Part shown: one piece after another, positions 8,289-17,244 of the stretch
Numbering within the stretch: the stretch's first letter is position 1
How the letters are laid out: every line of letters starts with the position of its first letter
Assembly: GCA_003134655.1 (NCBI GenBank)
Contig: PLBY01000061.1
Coordinates: 1 to 47,581, forward strand
Direction: 5' to 3'
Source: Acidobacteriaceae bacterium
Lineage (GTDB): Bacteria; Acidobacteriota; Terriglobia; Terriglobales; Acidobacteriaceae
Length of the DNA stretch: 47,581 nt
Position numbers and translations under genes: made by a program
The notes under the pieces: model-generated
Database searches by the model: none
What the model saw: only the letters and a program-made list of their open reading frames with translations
What the model was told of the DNA's origin: nothing

Positions 8289-9707
8289 ATGAAACGCACG
8301 GCATCCCTGTCTCTCTCGCTCTTGCTTTTGTGTGCCACCGCCACAATGCTCAGCCTGAACAGTTGCGGTGGAAAATCGGCCACCAACATTGGGCCGATAC
8401 AACCAGGAAACATCCAGCATGTGGTCGTCATCTTCCAGGAGAACCGGACTCCCGACAATCTGTTTCACGATACCGTGCTCATGGCAAAAGGGGCGGACAT
8501 CGCCAGCAGCGGCCTCAACTCTACTGGCCAGACCGTCGCGCTGAGCATGGGCGAATTAGGTGTGGACTACGACCTGAGCCACGCGCATTCAGCATTCGTG
8601 GAGATGTATGACGGCGGGAAGATGGACGGCGCCGACTTGATCACTGTCTCGTGTTCTGCGGGCGCCACCAACTGTCCGCCGCCCGCTCCTCAATTCTTGT
8701 ACGTCAATCCCTCGGAGGTTCAACCCTATTTCCAGCTGGCGGAGCAGTACACTTTTGGCGACCGCATGTTTCAGACCAATCAGGGACCGAGCTTTCCCGC
8801 ACACCAGTTCATTATCTCCGGCACCTCCGCACCCACGGCGACCAGCAACCTCTTCATCGCGGACAACGTAGCCGGCGTCGCCAACGCGGGCAAACACACG
8901 GGCTGTCTGGCTGCTCCCACCGAATACGTCTACCTGATTGACCCCAGTGGCAACGAGTCCACCACCATGTATCCATGTGCGGATCATCCCACGCTTACCG
9001 ATGAGCTCAACAACAAAGGAATCAGTTGGCGCTACTACACACCCTCCGCCGGTTCCCTTTGGACCGGCCCCAACGCGATTCAGCACATGTGCGGACCGAA
9101 CGTTCCTCCACCCAATGCGACAGCCTGCACTGGTTCGGATTGGACCAACAGCGTGGTCATTCCGGAAAGTCAAGTTCTTACCGACATCACGAGCGGGAAG
9201 CTCGCGCAGGTGAGCTGGGTGATCCCTACCGGGACAAATTCCGACCACGCCGGAAACACGGCCTCCACGGGCGGACCATCCTGGGTGGCCTCGATCGTAA
9301 ACGCCGTTGGCACCAGCGCCTATTGGTCAAACACAGCCATCATCATTACCTGGGACGATTGGGGAGGCTGGTACGATCACGTTCCGCCGCCCTCGATCGT
9401 CAACGACGGCACCAGTTGGGGATCGGGATACGTTTACGGTTTCCGCGTACCGCTAATCGTCGTCTCTCCTTACGCCAAAGCCGGGTATATCTCGCACGTC
9501 AACCATGATTTCGGAAGCATCCTGAACCTGATTGAACAGACGTTCAGCCTGCCCTCGCTGGGCTACGCCGATGCCCGCGCCGACGATCTTTCCGACTGTT
9601 TCGACTTCACCCAGACGCCGATCACCTTCAAGACCATCAATGCGCCGCTGAATGCGGCCCATTTTCTGAACGACACGAGCCCCAGGATCGACCCCGACAA
9701 TGACTAA
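8289..9707 (+). CDS. Phospholipase C / acid phosphatase family lipoprotein
   Basis: A 472-residue exported phosphoesterase (Pfam PF04185). Members cleave phosphate esters or phospholipids (AcpA and PLC types) outside the cytoplasm. From the ATG at 8289 a hydrophobic signal ends in SLNSCGGK, a lipobox-like site at Cys26, so a lipid-anchored protein is likely. Family motifs in order are VVVIFQENRTPDNLF (metal and nucleophile region), MFQTNQGPSFPAHQF, TWDDWGGWYDHVPPP and FRVPLIVVSPYAKAGYISH followed by NHDFGSILNLIE. The second residue of the usual ENRSFD is kept in altered form as ENRTPD. Substrate cannot be told from sequence. It stands alone between ftcD and an unknown exported gene. Confidence 0.88.
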   Translation: MKRTASLSLSLLLLCATATMLSLNSCGGKSATNIGPIQPGNIQHVVVIFQENRTPDNLFHDTVLMAKGADIASSGLNSTGQTVALSMGELGVDYDLSHAHSAFVEMYDGGKMDGADLITVSCSAGATNCPPPAPQFLYVNPSEVQPYFQLAEQYTFGDRMFQTNQGPSFPAHQFIISGTSAPTATSNLFIADNVAGVANAGKHTGCLAAPTEYVYLIDPSGNESTTMYPCADHPTLTDELNNKGISWRYYTPSAGSLWTGPNAIQHMCGPNVPPPNATACTGSDWTNSVVIPESQVLTDITSGKLAQVSWVIPTGTNSDHAGNTASTGGPSWVASIVNAVGTSAYWSNTAIIITWDDWGGWYDHVPPPSIVNDGTSWGSGYVYGFRVPLIVVSPYAKAGYISHVNHDFGSILNLIEQTFSLPSLGYADARADDLSDCFDFTQTPITFKTINAPLNAAHFLNDTSPRIDPDND

Positions 9708-9884
9708 ACGCATTCCAGGGACGAATCCTGTCCTGGACTCCAACCGGTCAATGGGCATGTACTTTTGTTCCATTCACCCGGGGTGCAAGTAAAATAGAAT
9801 AAAGCGATCTATTAACGACAAGGGCTGATCGTGCATCCAAGTGAAGGTACACGCAACCCTAAACGATTTCCGATTCGAGGCGTT

Positions 9885-10817
9885 ATGAGACTCTTCAAGA
9901 TTTGTATAGCTTTGTTGCTTTTGGTGAGCATGGCTTACGCCATGCCTCTCAATTCGTCCGCCCGCACCTGCGTTCCCGCCGATCTGCTGCAGTTGATTTC
10001 GGTCGACTATCGCGCTCTCAAGGATTCACCCACCGCGATGGCTCTGAAGCAGCAACTGATGCCCGACAACATCAAGCAGTTTGAGGTCGCTCTCAAGAAC
10101 ATCGGGCTCGATCCTGACAAAGACGTGGACACGCTCACCTTCGCCTCGTTCCGCGCCGGTAAGCAAGGCGTCAAGACCGTTGGCGTGGCCGCCGGCCCCT
10201 TCAACATGAAGGCCGTGCTGAAGAAGATGAAACTGCAGAAGTACGTGCCCAAGAAGTACGGCAATTCCCTAATTTATCCCATGGACGGCGGATTCGTGAT
10301 GAGCTTCCTCGACGACAGCACCCTGCTGTTCGGCGACTCGACGTCAATTCGCGTCGCGCTCGATGCCCGCGACGGGCAGGTTCTGGGTCTGGATACCAAC
10401 GGCACCATGGCCGACATGATGTCGAGCGTCGACTCCGCCCCGGTCTGGAGCATTCTTGATCAGGCTGGAACGCAGAACATGATGCGCTCCGCTATGGGCG
10501 ACGCTTCCAAGGTCGCTGACTACGAAAGCATCAAGAAGCGCCTGATGGGGTCGCGTTACACCATGAATTTCAACAGCGGAGTGAACTTCGATCTGACCGT
10601 GGTTACGTCCGACTCGATGACCGCAGGCACAATGTCGTCACTGGTCAAAGCCGGCATCATGCTAAAGAAGATGAGCGCCACGCCCGCCGAGAAGATCGCG
10701 GTAGAAAACACCACGGTGGACTCCGACGGCTCGAATCTGGCAGTCCACTTCAAGGCCAACGACCAGCAGTTCCAGTCGCTGATGCACTCGGAACTGTTCG
10801 CGGCAGTCACGCACTAG
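9885..10817 (+). CDS. Exported protein of unknown function
   Basis: About 310 residues from the ATG at 9885, which opens directly into a signal peptide (MRLFKICIALLLLVSMAYA); the GTG at 9831 would add 18 residues before it and is less likely. The mature protein is rich in lysine and methionine and mixes helices and strands. Segments such as LIYPMDGGFVMSFLDDSTLLFGD look like a beta-sheet core of a periplasmic binding-type domain, but no family is recognised. No cysteine pairs, repeats or catalytic motifs stand out. It is followed by a clear terminator at 10842-10888, so it is probably a single-gene unit. Confidence 0.8.
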   Translation: MRLFKICIALLLLVSMAYAMPLNSSARTCVPADLLQLISVDYRALKDSPTAMALKQQLMPDNIKQFEVALKNIGLDPDKDVDTLTFASFRAGKQGVKTVGVAAGPFNMKAVLKKMKLQKYVPKKYGNSLIYPMDGGFVMSFLDDSTLLFGDSTSIRVALDARDGQVLGLDTNGTMADMMSSVDSAPVWSILDQAGTQNMMRSAMGDASKVADYESIKKRLMGSRYTMNFNSGVNFDLTVVTSDSMTAGTMSSLVKAGIMLKKMSATPAEKIAVENTTVDSDGSNLAVHFKANDQQFQSLMHSELFAAVTH

Positions 10818-10841
10818 ACAAAACTCGATTCATCACGAAGG

Positions 10842-10888
10842 CACTGAGATACGGGGAAGTCCACGGTCTCAGTGTCTTTTCCTTTTTT
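10842..10888 (+). terminator. Rho-independent terminator
   Basis: CACTGAGA (10842-10849) pairs with TCTCAGTG (10867-10874), followed by TCTTTTCCTTTTTT. It closes the unknown exported gene ending at 10817. Confidence 0.85.
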
Positions 10889-10891
10889 ATT

Positions 10892-10931
10892 GTGCCCTCC
10901 GTGCCTCTGTGTCTCCGTGGTAGATTTCATT
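10892..10931 (+). repeat. Dispersed G/T-rich end repeat, copy 2
   Basis: TGCCCTCCGTGCCTCTGTG and TCTCCGTGGTAGATTTCATT, in the gap after the terminator and overlapping the last bases of glmU. Same family as 6571-6606. Confidence 0.7.
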
Positions 10932-12378
10932 TCTTTCGTGCCGCGCGCTTTTGCCGCGCCCAGCCTTCCTTCACGACTTGCCGAGCGCGTCCAACTGCCA
11001 GGGCGTCCTCGGGGACATCTTCAGTAATACACGAGGCCGCCCCCACATACGACCCCTTACCGACGCGCACTGGCGCCACCAGCGTAGTGTCGCTGCCGAT
11101 GAACACTCCGTCTTCGATCACGGTTGTGTGCTTGTGGGCTCCGTCGTAGTTACACGTAATCGTTCCGGCACCGATGTTCACGCCCGCACCGATCTCCGCG
11201 TCCCCCAGGTAAGTCAGGTGGTTTGCCTTCGACCCCTTGCCCAGCTTGATCTTCTTGGTCTCGACGAAATTCCCCACGTGCGCGCCTTCGCCGATCTCGC
11301 TGCCTGGACGCAGGTGCGAATAGGGTCCCATCACCGCTCCCGGACCGATCCGCGAATCTTCCATCACGCACCCCGAGCGGACTAACACCCCGTCACCGAT
11401 TTCACAGTCACGAATCACGCAATACGAGCGTATCCGGCTGGCAGTGCCAATGCGCGTCTTCCCCAGCAACTGCACAAAGGGCTCGATCACCGCGTCAGCG
11501 GCAATCTCCACATCCGCATCGATCACGCAGGTCGCGGGATAAAACACTGTCACTCCGTCCGCCATCAACTGACGGCACTTCGCCAGACGCATCTTCTCGT
11601 CGATGTCCGCCAGTTCGGCTCGCGTGTTCCCACCCAGCACCTCGCTCGCTTCCGCCGTCTTCCATGCCACTACGCGTCCCCGCGCCTTGCGCAACACCTC
11701 GGCCATGTCGGTCAGGTAGTACTCATGGTGCGGATTCGCGGTCGAGAGTTCCCCGATGTTCCCGTAGAGTTCCTTCACGGAAAACACATAGAAGCCGGAA
11801 TTAATCTCCCGAATCTTTTTCTGCGCTGGACTCGCAGCCTTTTCTTCGACGACCGCTTTTACTTCTGCGCTGCGCAGTCCCTTCCGCAGCACTCGGCCGT
11901 ACCCGGTGGGATTCTCCAGGTCAGCGCTCAGCAGCGTCATGGCCGCCTCCTCTTCGAGGTGGAAATTGCGAAGTCGGCCAATCGTCTCCGGAGTAATCAT
12001 CGGAGCATCTCCCGAGAGCACGATGACGTGGTTATATCCAGTCAGCGCCTCGCGGGCCTCCATGAGTGCGTGTCCCGTTCCCCGTTGCTCGGCCTGCAGC
12101 ACATAGTTGACGCCGGTATGGGCCATCGCCGTCCGCACGCGGTCGGCCTCGTGCCCAATGATGGCGTACACATCCTTTGCGGGGACTATACGCACGGCCG
12201 CCCGGATCACGTGCTCCAAAAGAGGCTTGCCGCCAACTTCATGTAACACTTTAGGAAGTTGTGATTTGAGCCTGGTGCCTTTGCCTGCCGCCATGATGGC
12301 CACGGCGAAGCGCGGACCTGACTGCGCAGAGCGCGACGAAACTGCCAACGAACCAGAACTGCCTTTCGATTTCTTCAT
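10927..12378 (-). CDS. glmU: Bifunctional GlcNAc-1-P uridyltransferase / GlcN-1-P acetyltransferase
   Basis: Makes UDP-GlcNAc for peptidoglycan and lipid A: the C-terminal half acetylates glucosamine-1-phosphate and the N-terminal half adds UMP from UTP. The protein has 483 residues from the ATG at 12378; a TTG three codons earlier lies inside a -10-like TATATT and is unlikely. The uridyltransferase signature is AIMAAGKGTRLKSQLPKVLH. The left-handed beta-helix has hexad repeats such as IGPGAVMGPYSHLRPGSEIG, with the acetyltransferase region NFVETKKIKLGKGSKANHLTYLGDAEIG and ITCNYDG. The N-terminus has about 20 extra Ser/Lys-rich residues. An SDR gene lies 51 bp upstream on the same strand. Lipid A use fits the PagL-like and other envelope genes nearby. 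Confidence 0.97.
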   Translation of the reverse strand: MKKSKGSSGSLAVSSRSAQSGPRFAVAIMAAGKGTRLKSQLPKVLHEVGGKPLLEHVIRAAVRIVPAKDVYAIIGHEADRVRTAMAHTGVNYVLQAEQRGTGHALMEAREALTGYNHVIVLSGDAPMITPETIGRLRNFHLEEEAAMTLLSADLENPTGYGRVLRKGLRSAEVKAVVEEKAASPAQKKIREINSGFYVFSVKELYGNIGELSTANPHHEYYLTDMAEVLRKARGRVVAWKTAEASEVLGGNTRAELADIDEKMRLAKCRQLMADGVTVFYPATCVIDADVEIAADAVIEPFVQLLGKTRIGTASRIRSYCVIRDCEIGDGVLVRSGCVMEDSRIGPGAVMGPYSHLRPGSEIGEGAHVGNFVETKKIKLGKGSKANHLTYLGDAEIGAGVNIGAGTITCNYDGAHKHTTVIEDGVFIGSDTTLVAPVRVGKGSYVGAASCITEDVPEDALAVGRARQVVKEGWARQKRAARKK

Positions 12379-12385
12379 TTTTCCC

Positions 12386-12391
12386 AATATA
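12386..12391 (-). promoter_or_regulatory. -10-like hexamer at glmU start
   Basis: TATATT on the minus strand ends 7 nt before the glmU ATG. Transcription would then start at or next to the ATG. No clear -35 box is seen. Confidence 0.4.
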
Positions 12392-12428
12392 CTGCGCCGA
12401 TGATGCGCTGGCTATTTAACCGTAGGGG

Positions 12429-13199
12429 CTACAGTCCAAGCCCCCCGTCGACCGCCAGAATTTGCCCGGTAATAAATTGCGGCGCCGTGGCGAAGAACAA
12501 TACGGCATGGGCGATCTCATCTCCACGCCCATTTCTCCCCATCGGTGTCTGTTTGGCCATGCTCCGCATGAATGCCGCAGCCGACTTCTCACCCAGATCG
12601 ATCATCCCCGGGGCCACCGCATTCACCGCGATTTCCGGCGCCAGCGCTTTGGCCATGACCTTGGTGAGCATGTGGAGAGCCGCCTTCGACGAGCAATAAT
12701 GCGCGTGCGTCGCCCACGGACGCAGCCCGCCCAGAGATCCCATGTTGATGACTTTGGCTTCAAGCGGTCCCGCGGATTTCCCGCGCTTCCGCCGCATCCA
12801 CTTCAGGGCCTCGCGCGTCACCAGGAATGGCCCGCGCGTATTAGACGCGAAAATCGCATCCCATTGCCGCACCGTCAGCTTCTCAAACTCTACCGTCTCG
12901 TAGTTCGCAGCATTATTCACCAGAATGTCGATGCGTCCCAATTCGCGTCCGGCCTCGTTCATCATCGCGTGGACGCTGGCTTCCTCGGTCACATCACACC
13001 GCAGTGCAAACGCGCGCACACCGAGTCCTGAGAGGTCCACAACGGTCGACTGCGCCTCGCGGGCTGAGTCCATAAATGTAATGGCGACGTCGGCCCCTGC
13101 CTGCGCCAACGCGAGCGCGGAGGCACGTCCCAGTCGCCGTGCAGCCCCCGTGACCAGCGCAGTCTTCCCACGAAGAGGTTTTGCTTGATGGTCTTGCAT
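12429..13199 (-). CDS. SDR-family oxidoreductase, pteridine-reductase-like
   Basis: A 256-residue short-chain dehydrogenase/reductase. The cofactor loop is TGAARRLGRA instead of the usual TGxxxGIG; an Arg-x-Leu-Gly version is typical of pteridine reductases (PTR1, FolM) that reduce pterins with NADPH. Other motifs are LVNNAANYE, the catalytic Ser in INMGSLGG, the Tyr/Lys pair in YCSSKAALH, and the C-terminal VDGGLGL. Pterin or folate reduction is therefore a fair guess, while an ordinary alcohol or keto substrate remains possible. It starts at an ATG at 13199 and ends 51 bp before glmU, so the two may share a transcript; glmU also has its own -10-like box. Confidence 0.85.
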   Translation of the reverse strand: MQDHQAKPLRGKTALVTGAARRLGRASALALAQAGADVAITFMDSAREAQSTVVDLSGLGVRAFALRCDVTEEASVHAMMNEAGRELGRIDILVNNAANYETVEFEKLTVRQWDAIFASNTRGPFLVTREALKWMRRKRGKSAGPLEAKVINMGSLGGLRPWATHAHYCSSKAALHMLTKVMAKALAPEIAVNAVAPGMIDLGEKSAAAFMRSMAKQTPMGRNGRGDEIAHAVLFFATAPQFITGQILAVDGGLGL

Positions 13200-13300
13200 G
13201 CAGGGATTCTACCGCGCCTTGGAAGTCACGGCTGGCGCCACAAATTCCTTGTATTCGAGGCAGGCATTCCCCCGGCCGCCCGGCACAAGGCATTCCATCG

Positions 13301-13672
13301 TTATTGGGCTGGCAACAAGGCTCGCAGCGCATCGACCAACGTACTGGCCTCTTGCGCTTTCTGGATCACCACATTCGCCTGCTGCGTTGCTCCGTCCGCG
13401 AGATTCGTCCCTGCCGTCACGAGAACGATGACAGGGACCTCCGGACGCAGCCGCTTCAGTTCGCCCGTGATCAGTGCCGACTCGTCGCCGCTGCCGTTGA
13501 GATCGACGACCACCGCATCCACTGCCTCTTGACCAAATCGAATGACTCCCTCATGCCCACTGCCTGAACTGAGCACAGTCCAGCCATGCTCCTTCAGCAG
13601 CGAATAGCGCAAGTTCAGATTTACAGGATCGTTTCCAATGCAGAGAACAGCCGCACCACGTCGCTTGATCAC
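13301..13672 (-). CDS. Single-domain receiver-like protein
   Basis: A 123-residue protein with the alpha/beta pattern of a response-regulator receiver and no output domain. An Asn/Asp pair (GNDP, Asp15) stands for the metal-binding acidic pair, Asp57 in VVVDLNG is the expected phospho-acceptor, Thr86 in VLVTAG and Lys105 in VIQK match the conserved switch residues. The loop after the phospho-acceptor (NGSGDES) lacks the usual MPxMDG, so the domain is divergent. The start is a GTG at 13672 with GAGGGGG just upstream. It may act as a phosphate relay or a non-phosphorylated adaptor. The neighbours give no partner kinase. Confidence 0.75.
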   Translation of the reverse strand: MIKRRGAAVLCIGNDPVNLNLRYSLLKEHGWTVLSSGSGHEGVIRFGQEAVDAVVVDLNGSGDESALITGELKRLRPEVPVIVLVTAGTNLADGATQQANVVIQKAQEASTLVDALRALLPAQ

Positions 13673-13922
13673 CGCATCCCCCTCTTCCAGGCCCTACGGG
13701 CACCCGAGCGACGGCTCGGACCTTGTATTCCTGCGGCCGTGATAACAGAGTCCTTGGCTTGTCCGCAGTGCCTTGAATCACACTTCACAAAGGCCTTCTC
13801 CCGAACCTAGTCAGGCGCGTAGACAGTGGTCCAGCCACCAGACCTCTCCCCTCCCTAGTCGCGCGCTCGAGCCAACTTTGTTGCTGGAAATACCTCGTTT
13901 CCCCGCGCTAGAATCTCTCCGC

Positions 13923-14168
13923 ATGCCAGAGTCTCGCACCGTCGTTGTGTATTCCCGCAAGGGATGTCATCTGTGCGAAGTAGTGAAGGAGAGCCTATCG
14001 AAACTTTCTCGCCGCGGCGGTTTCACGTGGCAAGAAGTCGACGTTGACATGGACTCCGAACTCCGCCGCGAGTACAACGACGAAGTACCCGTCGTCTTCA
14101 TCGACGGGCGCAAAGCGTTCAAGTACCGCATGGACGAGCGGGAATTCCTGCGCAGGCTCGCCAGTTAA
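13923..14168 (+). CDS. Glutaredoxin-like thioredoxin-fold protein
   Basis: An 81-residue protein with the glutaredoxin pattern: strand VVVYSRKGCHLC with a CxxC pair (Cys15 and Cys18, CHLC), a following helix, WQEVDVDMDSELRREY, the cis-Pro loop EVPVVFIDG and a final helix. This is the small family often annotated as glutaredoxin-like or DUF836, presumed to reduce disulfides or handle thiols in the cytoplasm. The ATG at 13923 is chosen because upstream in-frame sequence is low in coding character and a TAGAAT hexamer ends 8 nt before it. It precedes the acyl-CoA ligase by 44 bp on the same strand. Confidence 0.88.
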   Translation: MPESRTVVVYSRKGCHLCEVVKESLSKLSRRGGFTWQEVDVDMDSELRREYNDEVPVVFIDGRKAFKYRMDEREFLRRLAS

Positions 14169-14197
14169 CCTGTTCGTTGGAATCCATTTCTTTCCGT

Positions 14198-14203
14198 TAC
14201 AAT
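14198..14203 (+). promoter_or_regulatory. -10-like hexamer at acyl-CoA ligase start
   Basis: TACAAT ends 9 nt before the ATG at 14213. TTGGAA at 14178-14183 is a weak -35 candidate with a 14-nt spacer. There is no Shine-Dalgarno sequence between the box and the ATG. Confidence 0.4.
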
Positions 14204-14212
14204 CGCTCCGGC

Positions 14213-15811
14213 ATGCTGCGCACTCAACTCTACTCCGATCCCCACGGTCTCTTTCTGCACGATCTCGTGCTCGACTCCTGCCGCCGCAACGCGCCGAAGA
14301 CCGCGCTGGTGGACGCTTCCTGCGGACGCCGGCTCACCTACGCAGAGTACGCAGAGACCGTCGAGTCTCTGGCCCGCGGCCTGATTGCCAGCCGAGTCAA
14401 GCCCGGCGATGTCGTCGTCATTTTTCTGGCGAACTCCTGGGAATTCTGCACCGCGTTTCATGCCATCCAACTCGCTGGAGCGATTCCGACTCTACTCAAC
14501 CCAACTTATCGCGAGCGCGAAGTCCGTTATCAGCTCGAAAACTCAGGTGCCGTTGTCTTGATCACCGACGGCGGAAACATCGAAGGCATCAACCTCGCAG
14601 GGATCCCCAATCTCCGCCGCGTGTACACGACGCGGCAGCACGCGTCCAACACCGAGCCATTTGCTAACCTTCTCAGCGCGGTTACAGCGCTCTATCCCAA
14701 ACCTGATCAGTCTCCTGAACAAGTTCTCGCGGCTCTTCCCTACTCCAGCGGCACCACCGGCCTGCCTAAGGGAGTGATGCTTTCGCACTACAACCTGATC
14801 GCGAACGTGTATCAATTGCTCGGACCGAATGCGACGACACTCAACTCCGCCGACCACATTCTCTGCTGTCTCCCGCTCTACCACATTTACGGACTGAATG
14901 TTGTTCTCAATCCTTCGCTCATCCTGGGCGCGACACTCATTCTGGTGCCGCGATTCACCGTGCAGATGATGACGAAGTTGATCACCGACGAAGCGGTCAC
15001 CATGATGCCGCTCGTGCCTCCCGCTATGAATGCGCTATGCCAGGCGGCCGAGGCCGGGCAGTTCCCGCGCGACCATCGAGTTCGCTGGGTCAAATCCGGA
15101 GCCGCGCCCCTCGCTCCCGAACTCGCCCGCCGCTTCACGGCGCTCACCAACATTCTCGTCTGTCAGGGATACGGCATGACTGAGGCCTCGCCCGTCACGC
15201 ACTGCGGCTACCTGGAACCTGCGCTCTACCATCCCGATTCCATCGGCCACCCGCTGGCCGCAACCGACTGCCGCGTACTCTCGCAGCCCGAGATCGATCC
15301 CGGCGACACTCCCGACGACCTCACGGAGGCGCCATCTGGTCAACCCGGCGAACTCGTCATGCGAGGCCCGCAAATTATGCTCGGCTACTGGAAGGAGCCT
15401 CAGGCGACCGCAGCGGTGCTGCGCGATGGCTGGTACTGGTCCGGAGATATTGTCACCCGCGACCGCGAAGGCTTCTATCGCGTCGTTGACCGCCGCAAAG
15501 AAATGATCAAGTACAAGGGCTTCGCAGTTGCCCCCGCGGAAGTGGAAGCGGTGCTGCTGGAACATCCCGCCGTGAAAGAGTGTGGCGTCGTCGGGCGTTC
15601 CGACGAAACCGCCGGAGAGATTCCGGTTGCCTTCGTCGCACTGCGCGACGGATTTGTCGAGAATCAAAAACTCGGAGACGAACTCTGCGGCTTCGTTGCC
15701 GATCGACTCACTCATTACAAGCAACCGCGCGAAGTCCATTTCGTCGACGCGGTTCCGAAGACCGCTTCCGGAAAAATCCTGCGCCGCGAATTGAGAAAGT
15801 CCATGCTCTGA
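14213..15811 (+). CDS. Acyl-CoA ligase (AMP-binding, 4-coumarate/long-chain type)
   Basis: A 532-residue adenylate-forming enzyme that activates a carboxylic acid with ATP and joins it to CoA. Motifs in order are the P-loop LPYSSGTTGLPKGVMLSH, the gate region CCLPLYHIYGLN, GYGMTEASPV, YWSGDIVTRDREGFYRVVDR, then KEMIKYKGFAVAPAEVE and the catalytic-lysine motif PKTASGKILRREL. The overall pattern is nearest to 4-coumarate:CoA ligase and medium/long-chain fatty acyl-CoA synthetases; the exact acid cannot be read from sequence. No signal peptide is present. The ATG at 14213 is preferred to a TTG at 14177. It is downstream of the glutaredoxin-like gene and stands apart from other fatty-acid genes. 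Confidence 0.92.
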   Translation: MLRTQLYSDPHGLFLHDLVLDSCRRNAPKTALVDASCGRRLTYAEYAETVESLARGLIASRVKPGDVVVIFLANSWEFCTAFHAIQLAGAIPTLLNPTYREREVRYQLENSGAVVLITDGGNIEGINLAGIPNLRRVYTTRQHASNTEPFANLLSAVTALYPKPDQSPEQVLAALPYSSGTTGLPKGVMLSHYNLIANVYQLLGPNATTLNSADHILCCLPLYHIYGLNVVLNPSLILGATLILVPRFTVQMMTKLITDEAVTMMPLVPPAMNALCQAAEAGQFPRDHRVRWVKSGAAPLAPELARRFTALTNILVCQGYGMTEASPVTHCGYLEPALYHPDSIGHPLAATDCRVLSQPEIDPGDTPDDLTEAPSGQPGELVMRGPQIMLGYWKEPQATAAVLRDGWYWSGDIVTRDREGFYRVVDRRKEMIKYKGFAVAPAEVEAVLLEHPAVKECGVVGRSDETAGEIPVAFVALRDGFVENQKLGDELCGFVADRLTHYKQPREVHFVDAVPKTASGKILRRELRKSML

Positions 15812-16034
15812 TCTATGTAGGATCTGCTCCGCAAAACTGTACCCTCACGAAGAAGAAGTGACACCGTTTTGACACGCAGCTGACAATTCCCCTCTGCCTG
15901 CACAACACACTGATCCCCAGCACATACGGGTGGTTAGCGCCAACCCTACGTGCCCCGCAAATGCCCAGCCCTACACGCGGTTTCGCGGGATGGCGGCGCG
16001 GAACCACAACGTTCAATTCGATAGGCATCGCCAC

Positions 16035-16040
16035 AGGAGG
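16035..16040 (+). promoter_or_regulatory. Strong ribosome binding site of beta-propeller gene
   Basis: AGGAGG, 6 nt before the ATG at 16047; it decides the start over upstream in-frame codons. Confidence 0.85.
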
Positions 16041-16046
16041 ATTGTC

Positions 16047-17144
16047 ATGAATTTGTCGCAACTGAAAATCTGGGCTTGCGCAGCGTCTCTCGTCGCCGCT
16101 GGCGCGCTCTCTGCCCAGGCCCAGGGCCCCCGCCTCAGCAACCATCCCGGCATCTCGGTCATCGCTTCGACCGTTCCCGCCAATGGGGATGTAAACCCAT
16201 ACGGCATCGCCCGCGTCCCCAAGAGTTCCGGTTCACTGGTCAAGGGAAACATCCTAATCAGCAATTTCAACAACGGCTCGAACCTGCAGGGAACGGGAAC
16301 AACCATCGTTCAAATTGCGCCGGACGGCACGTTCAGCCTCTTCGCTCAAATCGACGCTAACAATCTGCCGGGGCCTTGTCCCGGTGGGATTGGGTTGACG
16401 ACTGCTCTAGCTGTCTTGCGCGCCGGATGGGTCATCGTGGGCAGCTTGCCGACCACGGATGGCACCTCCGCCACCGCGCGGGCTGGATGCTTGCTCGTGC
16501 TCGACAACATGGGCAACGTGGTAGAGACATTCTATGGTTCGCTCATCAACGGCCCTTGGGACATGACGGCGATGGATTCGGGCAGCAGCGCAACGTTGTT
16601 CGTTTCCAACGTGCTGAACGGAACTGTTGCAGGCGGAGGCAATGTCGTGCACGGCGGCACCGTCCTGCGGCTGACCCTTAACGTCTCGTCCAAGACAGCG
16701 CCCTCTCTGCAGTCAATAATCGTGATTGGATCCGGCTTCTCTGAGCGGACCGACCCGGGAGCGCTGGTCATCGGACCGACAGGCTTAGGTCTGGACGCCA
16801 GCGCTCAAACGCTCTACGTAGCTGACAGTCTCAACAATCGCATCGCTGCCATCCCTGTTCCTTTGACCCGCGATACCTCTGCCGGAACCGGCGCGACCGT
16901 TACGCAAGGTGGCAGCCTCAACGACCCCCTCGGCCTGACCGTTGCGAATGGAAATATCCTGACCGTCAATGGAAACAACGGTTTCCTGGTGGAAACGAAT
17001 CCCGATGGAGAGCAAATCAAGAAGATACTGCTCGACAGCAGCGGGAACCCGCCGGGAGCTGGCGCCCTGTTCGGACTGATCGATGTGAACGGAAGCCTCT
17101 ACTACGTCGACGATGCGACCAACACTTTGAATCTGTTCCGCTAA
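16047..17144 (+). CDS. Exported beta-propeller (NHL/SMP-30-like) protein
   Basis: A 365-residue exported protein. The signal peptide (residues 1-25, ACAASLVAAGALSAQAQ) follows the AGGAGG-led ATG. The body has repeated blade-like units of the kind G-x-L-V-x-D-N-x-G-N-x-V and GLGLDASAQTLYVADSLNNR, the last being a classic NHL/SMP-30 blade (LYVADSxNNRI). There are further segments at DPLGLTVANGNILTVNGNNG and ALFGLIDVNGSLYYVDDATN. Such propellers bind ligands or act as lactonases; no metal-site residues can be assigned safely. It is a single-gene unit, with a gap of 235 bp upstream and a bidirectional terminator downstream. Function is unknown. Confidence 0.82.
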   Translation: MNLSQLKIWACAASLVAAGALSAQAQGPRLSNHPGISVIASTVPANGDVNPYGIARVPKSSGSLVKGNILISNFNNGSNLQGTGTTIVQIAPDGTFSLFAQIDANNLPGPCPGGIGLTTALAVLRAGWVIVGSLPTTDGTSATARAGCLLVLDNMGNVVETFYGSLINGPWDMTAMDSGSSATLFVSNVLNGTVAGGGNVVHGGTVLRLTLNVSSKTAPSLQSIIVIGSGFSERTDPGALVIGPTGLGLDASAQTLYVADSLNNRIAAIPVPLTRDTSAGTGATVTQGGSLNDPLGLTVANGNILTVNGNNGFLVETNPDGEQIKKILLDSSGNPPGAGALFGLIDVNGSLYYVDDATNTLNLFR

Positions 17145-17160
17145 ATTTCACCCAAACCAG

Positions 17161-17199
17161 ACCCACCTTCTCGCATTCATGGCGAGAGGGTGGGTGTTT
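17161..17199. terminator. Bidirectional terminator
   Basis: Arms of 14 bp (ACCCACCTTCTCGC at 17161-17174 and GCGAGAGGGTGGGT at 17182-17195, one G-T pair) followed by GTTTC. It lies between the convergent beta-propeller and esterase genes. Confidence 0.8.
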
Positions 17200-17244
17200 C
17201 TGCCGCTTCGCTAAGATCATGATCCGCGGGTTACCTTTAGTGGA

